The notes under the pieces: model-generated | Database searches by the model: none | Told to the model about the DNA's origin: nothing | The model's input: the letters and a program-made list of their open reading frames with translations, nothing else | Assembly: GCF_021310995.1 (NCBI RefSeq) | Contig: NZ_CP054150.1 | Coordinates: forward strand, 1,364,001 to 1,428,000 | Direction: 5' to 3' | From: Agrobacterium vaccinii | GTDB taxonomy: Bacteria; Pseudomonadota; Alphaproteobacteria; Rhizobiales; Rhizobiaceae | Length of the DNA stretch: 64,000 bases | Made by a program: the position numbers and the translations under genes | Part shown: positions 18,871-28,230 of the stretch, one piece after another | Layout of the letters: every line of letters starts with the position of its first letter | Position numbering within the stretch: the stretch's first letter is position 1

Positions 18871-19425
18871 CTAGTTTGCCAAAATCGGCTTGCTGATGAT
18901 CTGTATCCTCTCTGTCTTCAATAACGCACGGACAACTCTGTCGCTTGATAGACTCTGCCACTCATCTGGCCAATAGAGATTAAGATCAACGCTACGCTCG
19001 AAGATCGCCTCCATTTTCGCAACTGCTGGCGCCAATTCGAAAAGGTCCACGTCGCCGATGATCATCAGATCGACATCGCTATCCGCACGCTCGGTTCCTC
19101 GGGCAACAGATCCGAAGACGAAAGCTTCGCTGATCCGCTCTCTGATTGGACCAAGTTCGTCAGCAACAACATTTGCGATTCCGAATGTCTTGCGCATGAT
19201 CGACCTGAGCTCTTCGTAGATCGGACTATTGGTGTTGACCGAGTACACAAGCTGGTTTCTACGCTTGGCTGCAACCACCACCCCGGCCTTGATTAGAGCA
19301 CGGATGACGTTCCTCCCCGCTCCGACACCAGGGCCGCCGATTGCTATGAGTTCGTTCGTGCCGAATTCTCGCCGAGGATGAAGTAGCAATGCCCGAAGTA
19401 TTTTTTGCTGGCGCTTTGAAAACAT
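18871..19425 (-). CDS. Nucleotidyltransferase with N-terminal winged helix
   Basis: A 184-residue protein. An N-terminal winged-helix part (KRQQKILRALLLHPRREF) is followed by a minimal nucleotidyltransferase core with the signature GSVARGTERADSDVD: GS at about residues 105-106 and the DxD metal ligands about 12 residues later. Such solitary NTases occur in toxin-antitoxin and defence contexts; this one lacks an adjacent HEPN partner. The ATG at 19425 is preferred to a TTG five codons upstream. Confidence 0.72.
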   Translation of the reverse strand: MFSKRQQKILRALLLHPRREFGTNELIAIGGPGVGAGRNVIRALIKAGVVVAAKRRNQLVYSVNTNSPIYEELRSIMRKTFGIANVVADELGPIRERISEAFVFGSVARGTERADSDVDLMIIGDVDLFELAPAVAKMEAIFERSVDLNLYWPDEWQSLSSDRVVRALLKTERIQIISKPILAN

Positions 19426-19860
19426 GAAATCAATTGACAAGGGTGCGATCCATTCACTGGATTGATCGAACCATAAAATGGATCATTTCGTGCAAATTGA
19501 CAACCGGGGTCGGGATAGGATCCAGCCTCCTACAACCGGTTCTGTATCCAAGCTTTTGTACATTCACGAACACCGGGTGGCTGCCCCTCAACACCCGATC
19601 TTGAAGAGAAAGCACCATCACCGTCGTCGGACACCACCCCGCCCATTCCAGGCGAGGCATCCTTCACGGTTTCTCCCGGACTTCCTTTTCAATACACGCC
19701 ACTCTGAACTCGCGATCATGGTTGCATGGAGCAAGAGGCCGCCTCCACACGATCCATCGCTTTGAAATTACCTAGTGTGGGGCGTGGGTGGAGCGCCCTG
19801 CCCTTGTCCCTTGCGAGGCCGCCCGGAACTGTGAATGGAACCGAAGAGAGCGAGATTACA
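19426..19860. other. 435-base interval without a supported gene
   Basis: Short frames exist on both strands, the longest being a 68-codon minus frame (19454-19660) just upstream of the NTase. None has a convincing ribosome site or recognisable domain. The interval must hold the NTase promoter and that of the gene at 19861. Confidence 0.4.
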
Positions 19861-20220
19861 ATGACAGGATACATCACAGGAATGACGAGAGCCGAGCGCA
19901 TGGCCGTCGACAACTTCATCCAAGTGATAGGGTTCGTCGACGAGGATGGGAAACTTGTCTCGGGTGTCCTCGACCGGTTCCAATCCCGCTTCGCGTATCT
20001 CCATGGTCCATCCGGCACGATGCATATTTCCGTCACCCCCCTCGCCAATCAGGGCATCACCAAGTTCTCGATAAGGGACGCGGTGATCTTCGGTTTCTCT
20101 ACTGTGGAATACCTCGATCTGCTTGAATGGGAGAGGCAATCCAGCCACTACATCCAGAACGAGGACGAACTTACCGCACTATACGACAGTGCGCTTCGCA
20201 ATGATCTTCCTTATCCCTGA
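19861..20220 (+). CDS. Hypothetical protein
   Basis: A 119-residue soluble protein beginning MTGYITGMTRAERM, of mixed alpha/beta character with no recognised domain. The ATG at 19861 was chosen over an upstream frame because purine-rich GAGAGCGAG precedes it. It is the only plus-strand gene in this part of the accessory region, and its end overlaps the HEPN gene's end by ten bases in convergent orientation. Confidence 0.5.
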   Translation: MTGYITGMTRAERMAVDNFIQVIGFVDEDGKLVSGVLDRFQSRFAYLHGPSGTMHISVTPLANQGITKFSIRDAVIFGFSTVEYLDLLEWERQSSHYIQNEDELTALYDSALRNDLPYP

Positions 20221-21641
20221 GCACGCCGTCGTGGCCTGCTATAGATGAATCCGATGTCGTCTGGATAATGCAGCAATGCCTTCTGACGGTGCGCGTAGGC
20301 CGTCATCTCATCTGGACGTGATGCAAACGCTGCGCGGATTATCTCCCGCAGGCGCGACTCCATCCGCGCCAGTATTGCTTCATCCTCCGGAAATCTCATT
20401 GAGGTTGGCTCAACGATGAATGAGCCCACTCGGCTGATGTTTCTCTGGTGCAAGGGGCCGGAAACCCTCCTGTTTTCAATTGCAACCCAAATTCGATAGG
20501 CCTCTTCCGTGGTTACAAGTGCAAGAAGAGACTCGCAATTTTTGTCGAGGAAGGTCAAAAGATCGCTCTGCAACACCGCAGAAGTCCGTGCCACGGCGGA
20601 GACGAGATTCATTACGACCAGCTTTCGAACACTTGGAGGAACGTCCGCGCTGGAAAGCAGAACATAACCTAGGCTAAGTGAATGTTTCGCGAGCGACACT
20701 GTCCTTGGAAATGATGCTCCCAAAGCGGATCCAGCCTCTACACTGTTGACCAGGAAGGGCGTAATGCCGCTCGAACCGCCAATCCCGTCAATGGAGGATT
20801 CAAGTGCGCGCACGAGCTTTGCATCCAGCCGCAGCCTATCGTCTGGTTCGAGCATCTCCACGCAGCGTGGTTCAATGTTGATCACCTGTAGAACGGCATC
20901 ATCGGCGCACCGTCGTTGATCCGCAGACAGCGTCAACGTCGTGCAGAACAAACGCTTCGCAATAGCTGTGCGAATAGACGCTTTATTGATCCGGGCGCAC
21001 CCACAGAGAAACTTCACGGCGTTTCGCCACGTTTCAGAGTTGTGGGTGACGAACAGTTTGACAACCCGCTCTACCAGCCGAATGTGCGTGGCCTCCGTCA
21101 ACAGCGCGACCTCCGCTGCGACGATCGCTTGGTCGGCGGCATCGGTGCCTACGAAGTAATCAGAGTTCTGAAGGCGGCTGACAATTTCCTCGACAGTGAC
21201 GATAGGATCGAGATTTCGCTGCCTCAGAAACAACTCGACCCCTTTTTTAAGGAGATGGGCCGCTTCGAAGTCCCGGATGTTCTTCCCTCCTGGATGCGCA
21301 GATCGGTTTCTCGCCGCACGGAGTTCGTCAAGATAGTCAATTTTCTCCTGCTCGAGCAGCCCAACGGGTCGCAAACAACTTAGCAACCGCGCTTCGAACG
21401 CGTCGCCGCTTTCCTTTCTGTCGTCCACGTCCTTTACGGCCTGGCGATATCGCGGATCGATCTTTGCCGCGAAACGCAACTTCTCGTCCGCGTACGCGAA
21501 AACGGCATTTGAAAGCATGAGAACACAAGATCGGTAGCTGCCAGCTCGGAAATTCGCGAGTGTTTCTGCAAAGTAGCATGGGCCGTTCGTGTCCTCGTGG
21601 ACTGTCTCCTGCATCGTCTTGATATCCGCTTCCAGCAGCAT
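20211..21641 (-). CDS. HEPN-like domain protein, large
   Basis: A 476-residue protein. The first ~160 residues are helical and contain RNRSAH (111-116), an R-x4-H motif like that of HEPN ribonucleases, in the context LDELRAARNRSAHPGG. The remaining ~310 residues are predicted helical without recognised motif. HEPN proteins commonly act as RNases in abortive infection and toxin systems. The start at 21641 is set by GGAG eight bases upstream. It lies 279 bases after the AAA-M41 gene on the same strand and may share a transcript. Confidence 0.62.
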   Translation of the reverse strand: MLLEADIKTMQETVHEDTNGPCYFAETLANFRAGSYRSCVLMLSNAVFAYADEKLRFAAKIDPRYRQAVKDVDDRKESGDAFEARLLSCLRPVGLLEQEKIDYLDELRAARNRSAHPGGKNIRDFEAAHLLKKGVELFLRQRNLDPIVTVEEIVSRLQNSDYFVGTDAADQAIVAAEVALLTEATHIRLVERVVKLFVTHNSETWRNAVKFLCGCARINKASIRTAIAKRLFCTTLTLSADQRRCADDAVLQVINIEPRCVEMLEPDDRLRLDAKLVRALESSIDGIGGSSGITPFLVNSVEAGSALGASFPRTVSLAKHSLSLGYVLLSSADVPPSVRKLVVMNLVSAVARTSAVLQSDLLTFLDKNCESLLALVTTEEAYRIWVAIENRRVSGPLHQRNISRVGSFIVEPTSMRFPEDEAILARMESRLREIIRAAFASRPDEMTAYAHRQKALLHYPDDIGFIYSRPRRRAQG

Positions 21642-21920
21642 CGGGTTCGCTCCTTCGCATTTCAAACCATCTGACATCCTCCATGTGGTGTCCGTAGTGA
21701 ATCCTTGGTTGACCACCCGATGTAAACGGCAAGCTTCGGATGGATTTCAAAGACCGTGGTTAATCAAACATCTGGCAATTGGTTTCCAAAGAACAGCGCG
21801 GTCATGGGTTCACTAAAGACGATGCCAAGTCTTTCAAGGCGTGAGCGGCGGATCCTTGTCGTGTTCTAGGCGCACTAGCGCGACAGGATGGAATGTATGG
21901 TCGCCGTACCGATTTTCGTC

Positions 21921-23780
21921 TCAAGTAGACCGCATTGATTTGATGACGTGGTCTATATCCTCTCCCGTCATAACCTCCCGCTCTATGAATTCCTGAACAA
22001 GCATCTCAAACTGAGGTCGCCTCCCTTCTAGGATCCGCCGCGCCCTTTCGAGTTCCTGCTGCATGATCCCTTCAACTTGCCTACTCAAAACCGGGTCTGC
22101 TCTCCGTAGTTCGAACAGATCGTCGGGTGTCGATGCCGGATGATACAGGATTGATCCCATGCCAAGGCAAGCAACCATGTTCGTGGTGATATCCGTGGCC
22201 CGCTGTAAATCGGACCCCATCCCGCCTCCGACTCCGCTGAACGTCTCACCGAACACCATCTGTTCCGCCGCCATTCCTCCGAGATACATTGCGACCTCGT
22301 CTCTGAAAGAACCTTCGGCACGATGAAGCTTTCTTCCACGATACCAGGCAACGTGGCCGAAACTGTCGCTCTGCGGATTGATCGATCGAGGGACGACCAC
22401 GTTTGCTATCGCTCCATGCCCGACATCGAGCCCCACGATCACATGCCCAGCCTCATGAACGGCATTCGCATGCCTGCTTTCAGCATCGACTGGTGTCACC
22501 GGCGGCGCGGCAGCTAGCAGATCATCGGGTTCTAAAACCCGCCCTGCCCGCCGAGCCTTTCGACGAGCGTCTTTGGCGAGCTGCGCAAGATCGGCACCAG
22601 AAAATCCTCCCGTCGCAAGGGCAGCGGTCCTTAGCGTATCTGCCGGAAACTGCACACCGAGATGCAGTGTCAGGATGCGCTTGCGGTCATCATAGTTAGG
22701 CAAATCAACCACGATGTGTCGGTCAAGCCGTCCGGGCCGCCTCAAAGCCGGGTCGACTTCGGAGGGATGATTTGTCGCGGCAATTACGACCACGCCTTCG
22801 CGATCGGCGGCACCGTCCAATGCTTCTAGCAAGCCGTTGACCACCTGAATGCAGTAATTGGCATTGCTCCCGCTGAACTTCGCCCTGTCCCCGACCGCGT
22901 CTATTTCATCAATGAACAGTATGCACGGTGCCTTTTCGGACGCAATGCGGAACGACGCGCGCATCGCCTTCAGTAGATCACCTAGGTGGCCTGCCGCCTG
23001 CCACTGCGCACAGGACGCGGCGACGAATTCGACGTTGCACATTCGTGCCACCGCCGAGGCGAACATCGTCTTCCCCGTACCCGGAGGGCCACTGAGCAGC
23101 AGCCCGGTGTCCACATCTGACCAGGCGATGTTTCCGGAGCGCCAGTCATTGATGTCCTGCGCAAGGTTCGTCGCCCAGTCTTTGGCGGCCCCGTAGCCAG
23201 GCAATTCCTCAAGGCCGACCGTTTTGGCGCTCTTCAGCGCGACCGGAGACGGAAGCGTTTTCAGCCGTGCAATAGCGTCATCAATCTTACGTCCCTTTCG
23301 CAGCGACTGAAAGATGAGGTCGACCGGGAATTCAAGAAGTACTGATGCCTCCTCTCGAGACACAGGCATATCCAGAACGGTCTTGATGGCGGAGACCAAG
23401 TGTACGGGTCGGATGGAAACCACGGCCACAACTTCATCGAGAGCGACGGCGACATTGTCCGGTGGCTCAGCATCCGCAGGCATTAGCAGGATTACTCCCG
23501 CTTTCACGGCGAGGAATTCGACAGCGTCGCTCCACTTGTAGCTATCCCTATAGAAGTCACCAATCCTGTCGATGAAGTACGCATCGGAGATGTTCATGCC
23601 TGCAAGAACAGACTTTGTCGCGTCCGCATACGCAATGATGTTGGCATCCGCTGGAAGACGAAGCCCGATGGCCAATCCCTTCCGCCTGAAGGCACCTGCT
23701 TTGCGAAGAGCTATCCGTATGGCATGAGTGTAGGTGACCACCTCCAGCGACGCAGCCCTTTCGAGAAAATTCGGTTTCAT
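21921..23780 (-). CDS. Soluble FtsH-like AAA+ ATPase with M41 metalloprotease domain
   Basis: A 619-residue protein. The N-terminal ~190 residues are unfamiliar. A complete AAA+ module follows, with Walker A GPPGTGKT (231-238), Walker B LFIDEID (288-294), sensor-1 IAATNHP and the RRPGRLDR second region of homology. A C-terminal M41 peptidase domain has the zinc motif HEAGH (442-446) and a probable third ligand in GGMGSDLQRATD. Housekeeping FtsH has two N-terminal membrane helices; none is visible here, so the protein should be cytosolic. It is a likely ATP-driven protease acting on folded or tagged proteins. The gene starts eight bases after the TnsA-like gene's stop. Confidence 0.88.
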   Translation of the reverse strand: MKPNFLERAASLEVVTYTHAIRIALRKAGAFRRKGLAIGLRLPADANIIAYADATKSVLAGMNISDAYFIDRIGDFYRDSYKWSDAVEFLAVKAGVILLMPADAEPPDNVAVALDEVVAVVSIRPVHLVSAIKTVLDMPVSREEASVLLEFPVDLIFQSLRKGRKIDDAIARLKTLPSPVALKSAKTVGLEELPGYGAAKDWATNLAQDINDWRSGNIAWSDVDTGLLLSGPPGTGKTMFASAVARMCNVEFVAASCAQWQAAGHLGDLLKAMRASFRIASEKAPCILFIDEIDAVGDRAKFSGSNANYCIQVVNGLLEALDGAADREGVVVIAATNHPSEVDPALRRPGRLDRHIVVDLPNYDDRKRILTLHLGVQFPADTLRTAALATGGFSGADLAQLAKDARRKARRAGRVLEPDDLLAAAPPVTPVDAESRHANAVHEAGHVIVGLDVGHGAIANVVVPRSINPQSDSFGHVAWYRGRKLHRAEGSFRDEVAMYLGGMAAEQMVFGETFSGVGGGMGSDLQRATDITTNMVACLGMGSILYHPASTPDDLFELRRADPVLSRQVEGIMQQELERARRILEGRRPQFEMLVQEFIEREVMTGEDIDHVIKSMRST

Positions 23781-23788
23781 GACGTTTC

Positions 23789-24394
23789 CTAGCGATTTCC
23801 ACGCCGGACAACGGTGTCCGGACCAATCAATGCCTCGTCGAGGTCTACAGAGATGAATTGTTGGAGTATGAGCGTTGCCATCCCTGGGACCGGCGCGATT
23901 TCGCGAAAGAGGGATAGCCCCTCGGCAACGGTGAAGGATCCAACTTCGTCGATGGTAGCAATTACTCGGATCCTGTCACCGAGAGGGCACTGATAGTTTC
24001 CATACCTCAAGAGATCGCGGGCGTTTCGAAGTCGCGCCCCCTCCTCCCGGTCCGCTCTCGTCATCACCCCATATTCGAAGCCCTCCTCCTCAGAAGCGGC
24101 CTGTATCCATGGGATCGGATGCATGTCGACAGCGTCCAGGAGACGCTGCGCACCCGAGCAGTACGTGACGAGGAAATCGGGAGCGTGGATCAGGTCATGG
24201 TGACAGAGTTCGAGCGGGAGGCACCTCCAGGCCTTTACATCCGGGTCGACATCGAGAAGGCAAGCCAGATCTCGCGCCTCCTTGTTACGGAACGCGGGCG
24301 CACCTTCGCACTTGATCGTCGCTTTGGGAGCGAAGAATTGAGGATGAGGATTTGAGGTATCCTGAATTTCGGGGGGTGTTATTTCGGAACGCAT
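23789..24394 (-). CDS. TnsA-like protein, probably inactive nuclease fold
   Basis: A 201-residue protein. Its central part follows the TnsA/PD-(D/E)xK outline: an acidic residue in NKEARDLACLLDVDPDV, then APDFLV, then a beta-strand reading LLDAVDMHP where TnsA has its Q-x-K. The C-terminal half (FEYGVMTRADREEGARLRNA) is very TnsA-like. The catalytic lysine appears to be lost, so DNA cleavage is doubtful. Function is inferred only from outline. It is first in an operon with the AAA-M41 gene and has a good promoter upstream. The ATG at 24394 or the one at 24406 could be used. Confidence 0.5.
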   Translation of the reverse strand: MRSEITPPEIQDTSNPHPQFFAPKATIKCEGAPAFRNKEARDLACLLDVDPDVKAWRCLPLELCHHDLIHAPDFLVTYCSGAQRLLDAVDMHPIPWIQAASEEEGFEYGVMTRADREEGARLRNARDLLRYGNYQCPLGDRIRVIATIDEVGSFTVAEGLSLFREIAPVPGMATLILQQFISVDLDEALIGPDTVVRRGNR

Positions 24395-24482
24395 GACAAC
24401 ATCCATCAACGAGTGAAAGCAGCCGCGTGTGCGGCGGTTCAATCATCGTTGTTGTTGTCGGCGATCTTTTTTCATGAGTGAA

Positions 24483-24511
24483 CAAATAAAGAACAAGTGA
24501 GTGAGAGTCAA
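24483..24511 (-). promoter_or_regulatory. Sigma-70-type promoter of the TnsA-like/AAA-M41 operon
   Basis: On the minus strand the sequence reads TTGACT (-35, 24511-24506), a 17-base spacer, and TATTTG (-10, 24488-24483), a good match to consensus. The element is about 90 bases upstream of the operon's first start codon. Confidence 0.5.
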
Positions 24512-24998
24512 TTCTCCCGGGAGGGTTGTGGTCAACTTTTTTCATGCGCGTGGGATGATGGTTCCGGAGAATAGTTCTGCGAGTAGATGGCCCGCCCTTA
24601 CATGGGCCGATCTCGGCGACCCTGCGGCCCTCCAGAGCACGGAGCTCAACGCTTGTCGCACCACAGTTCAAAACCCCGGGGCCTCTCTCACTTCACTCGG
24701 CAGTGTAATGGCGACCGACCCATCGACGCTGGTGCGCCATGTTGAGTTCTGGAAACGCGCGGGTTCGTACATTCGGAAGCAGCGCGCGAACAAGGCGGGA
24801 AGAAGTTCAGGACAACGCGAGAAGGCGATGAAGTAATCCTGCAACCCTCCCGATTTGGGACGGGGCCTTCACGCGCCTGAAAGACAAACCGGCAGATGAT
24901 ATTTCTGATCGTATCCTGCAAAGTCCACTGGCTGCTGGATGGATGACTGATCTGATTCCGAAGGATGGGCCTTCCAACCCCTGCAGCCGGTTAGAAGT
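24512..24998. other. 487-base interval without a supported gene
   Basis: Frames of about 80-110 codons exist on both strands but show no ribosome site or domain. A TTTTTTCATG word occurs here (24537-24546) and again at 24467-24476, on either side of the promoter. No terminator hairpin for the herA-like gene is obvious. Confidence 0.35.
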
Positions 24999-26717
24999 CT
25001 ATTGTGACATCCAGGTGATTTCGACATTATCCTCAAGACGAGGCTTGTTGACTGGCTGGTTGAGAATGATGGGCATCGGCATGATCGAGTCCGCACCGAC
25101 GATCAATGCTTCGCCATCTCTCATGTTCGGCAGGAACGCGACCGTTGACTGGTCGAGAACGCCGCTCGCGTTTACCACCACCAATTGGTCTCGCTCATTG
25201 ATCAGACGATGTACGACGAACATGCCGATCTGCGACAGCACGTCTTCCGGAACGTCGCGCGGGCGCTGCGTCGCGAGAAGACAAGTCAGTCCGTACTTTC
25301 GGCCTTCCTTCGCGATAAGTCCGAAAGCGTCGAGCGTCAACTTGTTGCTGTCGTCCCCGATGCTTTTGTTCAGGAACTGATGAGCTTCATCGATTGCGAC
25401 GACAAGCGGAACCTTCTGGAAATCGCCGTTCCTCGCCCGACCGAGCAGGTACCTCCCGATCGCATTCACCACGAGTTCGCGGGTATGTTGCTCGAAGGCC
25501 AGATACCGCATCGAGACCCTCAGCACTGAAGTTTCAGCATCCCCCAGAAACTCACTGATCACCTCTGTCAGATCCGTCATGTAGCTCGCTGGAGCGAATA
25601 CGGGCACCATCGGCTGCGACTTTTGGAAGGTAGTAATCCTCATGCAGAGTGTGACGCAACTGTCAAAGGAGTTCTGATGTCTGCCGCCCCAGTGGCTCTT
25701 CAAGCCCTCCTTGTTCGAGGTCGGATAAACGCACTCCGCGAACACCTGGTGGACGAGGTCTTGGAAAACAAAGAATGCAGACGGCGCGTGCAGCGCGCGA
25801 TCGTGTGCAACGATCGCATGGTTGACTGGCTTCCATGCTCGTTCTTCCTTGACCAGTATGCTCGAACCCTCATCCAGAAGCCCGGGCTCTAGCTGCACCA
25901 ATTTGAGACTCTGCAAGGCCTCACGCAGTTTAGGGGCTTGCACGCCAGGGCTTGGCTGGAGGAAGGCAAAAAGATCCATCTCCGTCAGATGAAAGTACGG
26001 GAAGGATACAAACTCCCGTGGGTCGGCATCGCTGTCGCGCGTCCCACCAAGATGGACGTGTCTGACCCTGCCCTTGAGCGTATGGTATTCCCCCGTGGGA
26101 TCAAGAAGGATTACCTTGCCGCCGCGATCGGCGGCTTGCTCGACCAGACGCGCCGTTGACCAGCTCTTGCCGCCGCCCGTGGTTCCAAGAACAGCACAAT
26201 GCCTTCCAAATATCGACGCGGGAGAAAGCGAGATGCGGGTCTCTGGAGCTCCGCTGAGATGTCCGATCTCGATCAGCCCACCCTTGGTACCCGTCGTCGA
26301 AACAATCGCATGGCGGACGAAATCCGGGTGCGCCAGATAGACGTAGTCCCCTACCCTCGGAACCTCTCCAATCCCGCGGCTCGACCGATGAGAGTTCAAA
26401 TCGACCGAACCCAAGAGCCGAACCATACCGATAGGATTGGCGACCTCATCCCCTTCATTTCTCTCGGGTTCGACGGACAGACGGTCTCGATCAGGAAGCT
26501 GAATCTCCGTGATCCGGCCTATAATCGCGCTTCCAAAGGATTCGATTACGACGAATTCGCCCACCTGTCCCCTCGTAACTCGGTGCCCGGCATACTGCGA
26601 GGGAGAAACCTCTGTCGCGAAGGGAAAGTTCACCCGGACCCCGAGTGGGCTTACGCGCGACACGGAACCCAGATAGCGGGAACGTTCAAACGGATAGCTG
26701 GGTACTGGTTCAGCCAT
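24999..26717 (-). CDS. HerA-like ATPase of a SIR2-HerA defence pair
   Basis: A 572-residue FtsK/HerA-superfamily ATPase. An N-terminal HAS-barrel-like beta domain of about 150 residues is followed by a RecA-type core with Walker A TTGGGKS (about residue 176) and Walker B VVAIDEAHQF (about residue 440). C-terminal TQRPRDVPEDVLSQ is the characteristic HerA/VirB4 sensor motif. HerA proteins form hexameric rings; in SIR2-HerA systems the ring assembles with the SIR2 NADase. The ATG at 26717 overlaps the SIR2 stop by eight bases, so the two are translationally coupled. Confidence 0.85.
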   Translation of the reverse strand: MAEPVPSYPFERSRYLGSVSRVSPLGVRVNFPFATEVSPSQYAGHRVTRGQVGEFVVIESFGSAIIGRITEIQLPDRDRLSVEPERNEGDEVANPIGMVRLLGSVDLNSHRSSRGIGEVPRVGDYVYLAHPDFVRHAIVSTTGTKGGLIEIGHLSGAPETRISLSPASIFGRHCAVLGTTGGGKSWSTARLVEQAADRGGKVILLDPTGEYHTLKGRVRHVHLGGTRDSDADPREFVSFPYFHLTEMDLFAFLQPSPGVQAPKLREALQSLKLVQLEPGLLDEGSSILVKEERAWKPVNHAIVAHDRALHAPSAFFVFQDLVHQVFAECVYPTSNKEGLKSHWGGRHQNSFDSCVTLCMRITTFQKSQPMVPVFAPASYMTDLTEVISEFLGDAETSVLRVSMRYLAFEQHTRELVVNAIGRYLLGRARNGDFQKVPLVVAIDEAHQFLNKSIGDDSNKLTLDAFGLIAKEGRKYGLTCLLATQRPRDVPEDVLSQIGMFVVHRLINERDQLVVVNASGVLDQSTVAFLPNMRDGEALIVGADSIMPMPIILNQPVNKPRLEDNVEITWMSQ

Positions 26718-27912
26718 TTGCACGTCCCATGTTACGGACGCGCTCGGCATGTCGCTCGAGCTCCGTTTCTGCAATCACGTCCGGGACCATAGGAACGATT
26801 TCCTCGAACTTGCCCGCTATCAACGCCAGCCTCGCATCACCGTTGTCGATCAGCGTCCCAACAGCGCTCAGGTAGCTGTTGCTTCTCGCGCCGCCGTCGC
26901 TGGCTGCCTCGACGTCAGGATTGATCACCACGACGTTGAGCGAAAGGTTAGCTTTGATGGCGCCCAGGATTGGTTCGGAAATGTGCTTGTCGTTGAACCC
27001 GAACCCAATGACAAGGAGTGTGGTATTGGGCGTGCGTAGAGCAGTCTGGAAAGTCCCCATCATCTCGATATAGGGCTGACTGAATGACAGTTCGTATTTC
27101 GTAGACTTTGGGTAGATCAGCAGCGGTTTCTTCGTGCCGGGCCTTTTGGCGATTTGCCCGGATGTCTGATCGAATTCCCAGTCAATGGATCCATGAACCT
27201 TGTAGAGGTGAAACAGGTTTTCGATGAAGTCAGACTTCTCCTCCCCCGCAGCACGACGCACGACATCGTAGGAAAACTGCGACGAGTCAAAATACGCCTC
27301 GCTTCCGAAAGCGAAGCCGTCGACTACTACGAACGCGGATCGCCTTGCTGCGGTCTCGAAGCAGGTATCGTAGTTCGTCGTGAAAATCTTCGTCCGAGCG
27401 CGTCGTGCTGACCTGCGAGCCACTCTTCGTAGAAACGCCTCATGCACCGGTACTTTGATCGTTTCGTCCATGAAATTGACTTCGTCGCGGATGATTCCCT
27501 CCGCTATATCAAGAAGATTGCGCACTTTCTTCGCGTCGTCATCGGGCAGAAAGTCGACTGCCGTCGTTGCCCGCGACATCAAATGCTCGAGGTCCTCGGT
27601 ATCTTCTGCGACATTCGCGAATGTCACGAAAGACCTCCATCGTGCACCCTCGGATGCTCCGTCGACAATGTCTGCGGTGTTGAATATTCCTTTGATCCTC
27701 GAAAGCAGATCCCACATAGTCGGAGCCGCCTTTTTTCCGTTCTTCAGGACGCACAGCGACGTCCCGAGGCCCGTCAGGATGACCAGGTTCTGTGCGCGGA
27801 CTGCAGAAGACAATACGCGCCCAATGTCGGATGTCGCCGGATCGGGCCTGTCATCGGTCGGTTGCTGGACTTGTATCCAATCCCCGGCACCCTGTGAACT
27901 CTTGATCTTCAA
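26710..27912 (-). CDS. SIR2-domain NADase of a SIR2-HerA defence pair
   Basis: A 400-residue SIR2_2-type protein. The NAD-binding signature TGLGTS lies at residues 47-52 (GAGxS variant), then FTTNYD (177-182), the catalytic histidine in YKVHGS (His240) and VIGFGFNDKHI (301-311). In characterised SIR2-HerA defence systems this partner depletes cellular NAD+ on phage infection, causing abortive infection; that role is inferred here from domain and neighbour. The start is TTG, nine bases after GAGGGGG. It overlaps the HerA gene by eight bases. Confidence 0.85.
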   Translation of the reverse strand: MKIKSSQGAGDWIQVQQPTDDRPDPATSDIGRVLSSAVRAQNLVILTGLGTSLCVLKNGKKAAPTMWDLLSRIKGIFNTADIVDGASEGARWRSFVTFANVAEDTEDLEHLMSRATTAVDFLPDDDAKKVRNLLDIAEGIIRDEVNFMDETIKVPVHEAFLRRVARRSARRARTKIFTTNYDTCFETAARRSAFVVVDGFAFGSEAYFDSSQFSYDVVRRAAGEEKSDFIENLFHLYKVHGSIDWEFDQTSGQIAKRPGTKKPLLIYPKSTKYELSFSQPYIEMMGTFQTALRTPNTTLLVIGFGFNDKHISEPILGAIKANLSLNVVVINPDVEAASDGGARSNSYLSAVGTLIDNGDARLALIAGKFEEIVPMVPDVIAETELERHAERVRNMGRANG

Positions 27913-27952
27913 AGTCGATTCCCCCTCTTAGACCCGAACCTTGCCACGGGTC

Positions 27953-28159
27953 CTAGCGATTGCAACCCAATATTGTGGTCATCGCCAAGCCCGTAGAGAA
28001 AGTCGCGACTGACGGGTTGGAGCATGTGATCACTAAAGCATCGCCTTCCCATACGATGTCGAGGTTGCGGGTGTCTTGCCGGAAAAACTTTAAGCTGTCG
28101 CGACCGACCTCGGTGTTGCGGGTGTTATCGACGCTGTCGATTTCCGACAACCCGCCCAT
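27953..28159 (-). CDS. Possible small protein ahead of SIR2
   Basis: A 68-codon frame beginning MGGLSEIDSVDN, 40 bases upstream of the SIR2 start on the same strand. A GAGGG sequence lies 12-16 bases before the ATG. The frame is also open upstream into the 3' end of the preceding gene, so it may be the tail of a longer broken gene or chance. No domain is recognised. Confidence 0.3.
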   Translation of the reverse strand: MGGLSEIDSVDNTRNTEVGRDSLKFFRQDTRNLDIVWEGDALVITCSNPSVATFSTGLAMTTILGCNR

Positions 28160-28230
28160 GACGAGGATTGCCCTCGGATCGCGAGTTCTCGTGGCTATCG
28201 TCGCAAAACCAACGGTGCCTCTTTGCCCTA

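Noticed and set aside
18871..21641. MNT-HEPN toxin-antitoxin pair
   Set aside because: The NTase and the HEPN protein are about 800 bases apart with an opposite-strand gene in between, and both are larger than the usual pair.
23789..24394. Tn7-like transposon
   Set aside because: Only one TnsA-like gene is seen, with a degenerate active site; no TnsB, TnsC or terminal repeats were found.
24285..24921. Plus and minus frames around 24285-24921
   Set aside because: No ribosome sites or domains; one overlaps the start of the TnsA-like gene and another runs through its promoter.
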